Source: Bacteroidales bacterium (lineage in GTDB: Bacteria; Bacteroidota; Bacteroidia; Bacteroidales; Lentimicrobiaceae). Taken from it: a DNA stretch of 64,000 nucleotides. Where the stretch lies: positions 1-64,000 of the forward strand of contig JADIZB010000008.1 of NCBI GenBank assembly GCA_016705005.1, in the 5' to 3' direction. The notes under the pieces were generated by a model that worked only from the letters and a program-made list of their open reading frames with translations, was not told where the DNA came from and did not search any database. Positions 63,797-64,000 of this stretch are shown here, piece by piece (the stretch's first letter is position 1; each line of letters begins with the position of its first letter). The translations under genes were made by a program, and so were the position numbers.

Positions 63797-64000
63797 ATGA
63801 AAACATCCCGTTATCTTGTCATTCTGGTTTTGTTCCTGCTGACCTCCCGGCTGATGGCCCAGGAAGAACAGAATGAAGCCCAGGGAACACAAACGCAGGT
63901 CTTAAAGGCCACTTCAAAGTATGATTTTATTCCAGGTGAAACGGTTATTTTTTACGATGATTTTTCACAGGACCAGCTTGGAGACTATCCGGCATTATGG
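63797..64000 (+). CDS. OmpA-family protein, N-terminal part (cut by the window edge)
   Basis: 68 residues. The signal peptide MKTSRYLVILVLFLLTSRLM ends before AQEEQ. After a Glu/Gln-rich linker comes KYDFIPGETVIFYDDFSQDQ then LGDYPALW, the conserved start of the N-terminal domain of a common Bacteroidota OmpA-like family. The peptidoglycan-binding domain would lie outside the window. Confidence 0.75.
   Translation, partial: MKTSRYLVILVLFLLTSRLMAQEEQNEAQGTQTQVLKATSKYDFIPGETVIFYDDFSQDQLGDYPALW

Overview
The window looks like a chromosome segment of a free-living Bacteroidota, probably Bacteroidales-like. The evidence is: proteins ending in type IX secretion (T9SS) sorting domains of both type A and type B, a PorP/SprF protein, DUF4296 and DUF5686/carboxypeptidase-regulatory proteins, the OmpA-family start at the right edge, and promoters of the Bacteroidota form TTG-N19/20-TAnnTTTG. 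No rRNA, tRNA, CRISPR array, transposase or integrase was found.

Layout. (1) Bases 1-6650 form a visibly AT-rich accessory tract in which nearly every reading frame is broken by small indels. Reading across frames recovers a HEPN-domain protein, an outer-membrane barrel, a lipoprotein with a possible cysteine-protease motif, an unknown protein, a PD-(D/E)XK nuclease-like protein and an XRE regulator. At least two attC-like imperfect inverted repeats sit directly after stop codons, so this resembles a decayed array of integron-type cassettes without a visible integrase. (2) Bases 6650-13170 hold a 22-bp-period array of palindromes, a PIG-V-like membrane glycosyltransferase, a secreted protein, a Crp/Fnr regulator, a quinone-oxidoreductase-like enzyme and a T9SS cargo protein. 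(3) Bases 13215-38096 are a two-gene minus-strand operon: a giant surface protein of about 7,906 residues with a type B T9SS sorting domain, followed by its probable partner PorP/SprF. (4) Bases 38817-45523 hold an aldo/keto reductase that converges on a ten-gene minus-strand bacterial microcompartment (BMC) operon of the sugar-phosphate-utilizing (SPU) kind: two BMC-H, two BMC-T and four BMC-P shell proteins, a CoA-acylating aldehyde dehydrogenase, and an RpiB-DeoC fusion. (5) Bases 45919-64000 are mostly ordinary: a T9SS thioredoxin-like protein, small envelope proteins, RecQ, KdsD, LptB, PssA, a serine hydrolase, a PadR-PspC pair and the start of an OmpA-family protein.

How the genes work together. 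The giant protein should be exported by T9SS and displayed with the help of PorP/SprF. The BMC is predicted to confine DeoC cleavage of 2-deoxyribose-5-phosphate into acetaldehyde and glyceraldehyde-3-phosphate, with the aldehyde dehydrogenase converting acetaldehyde to acetyl-CoA. No phosphotransacylase or dedicated alcohol dehydrogenase lies in the locus; the neighbouring aldo/keto reductase is only a candidate for aldehyde reduction. The most striking single observation is the RpiB-DeoC open frame: a strong Shine-Dalgarno and start codon are embedded in the linker, an encapsulation-peptide-like helix sits inside the fusion, and the usual RpiB catalytic Cys is replaced by Asp.
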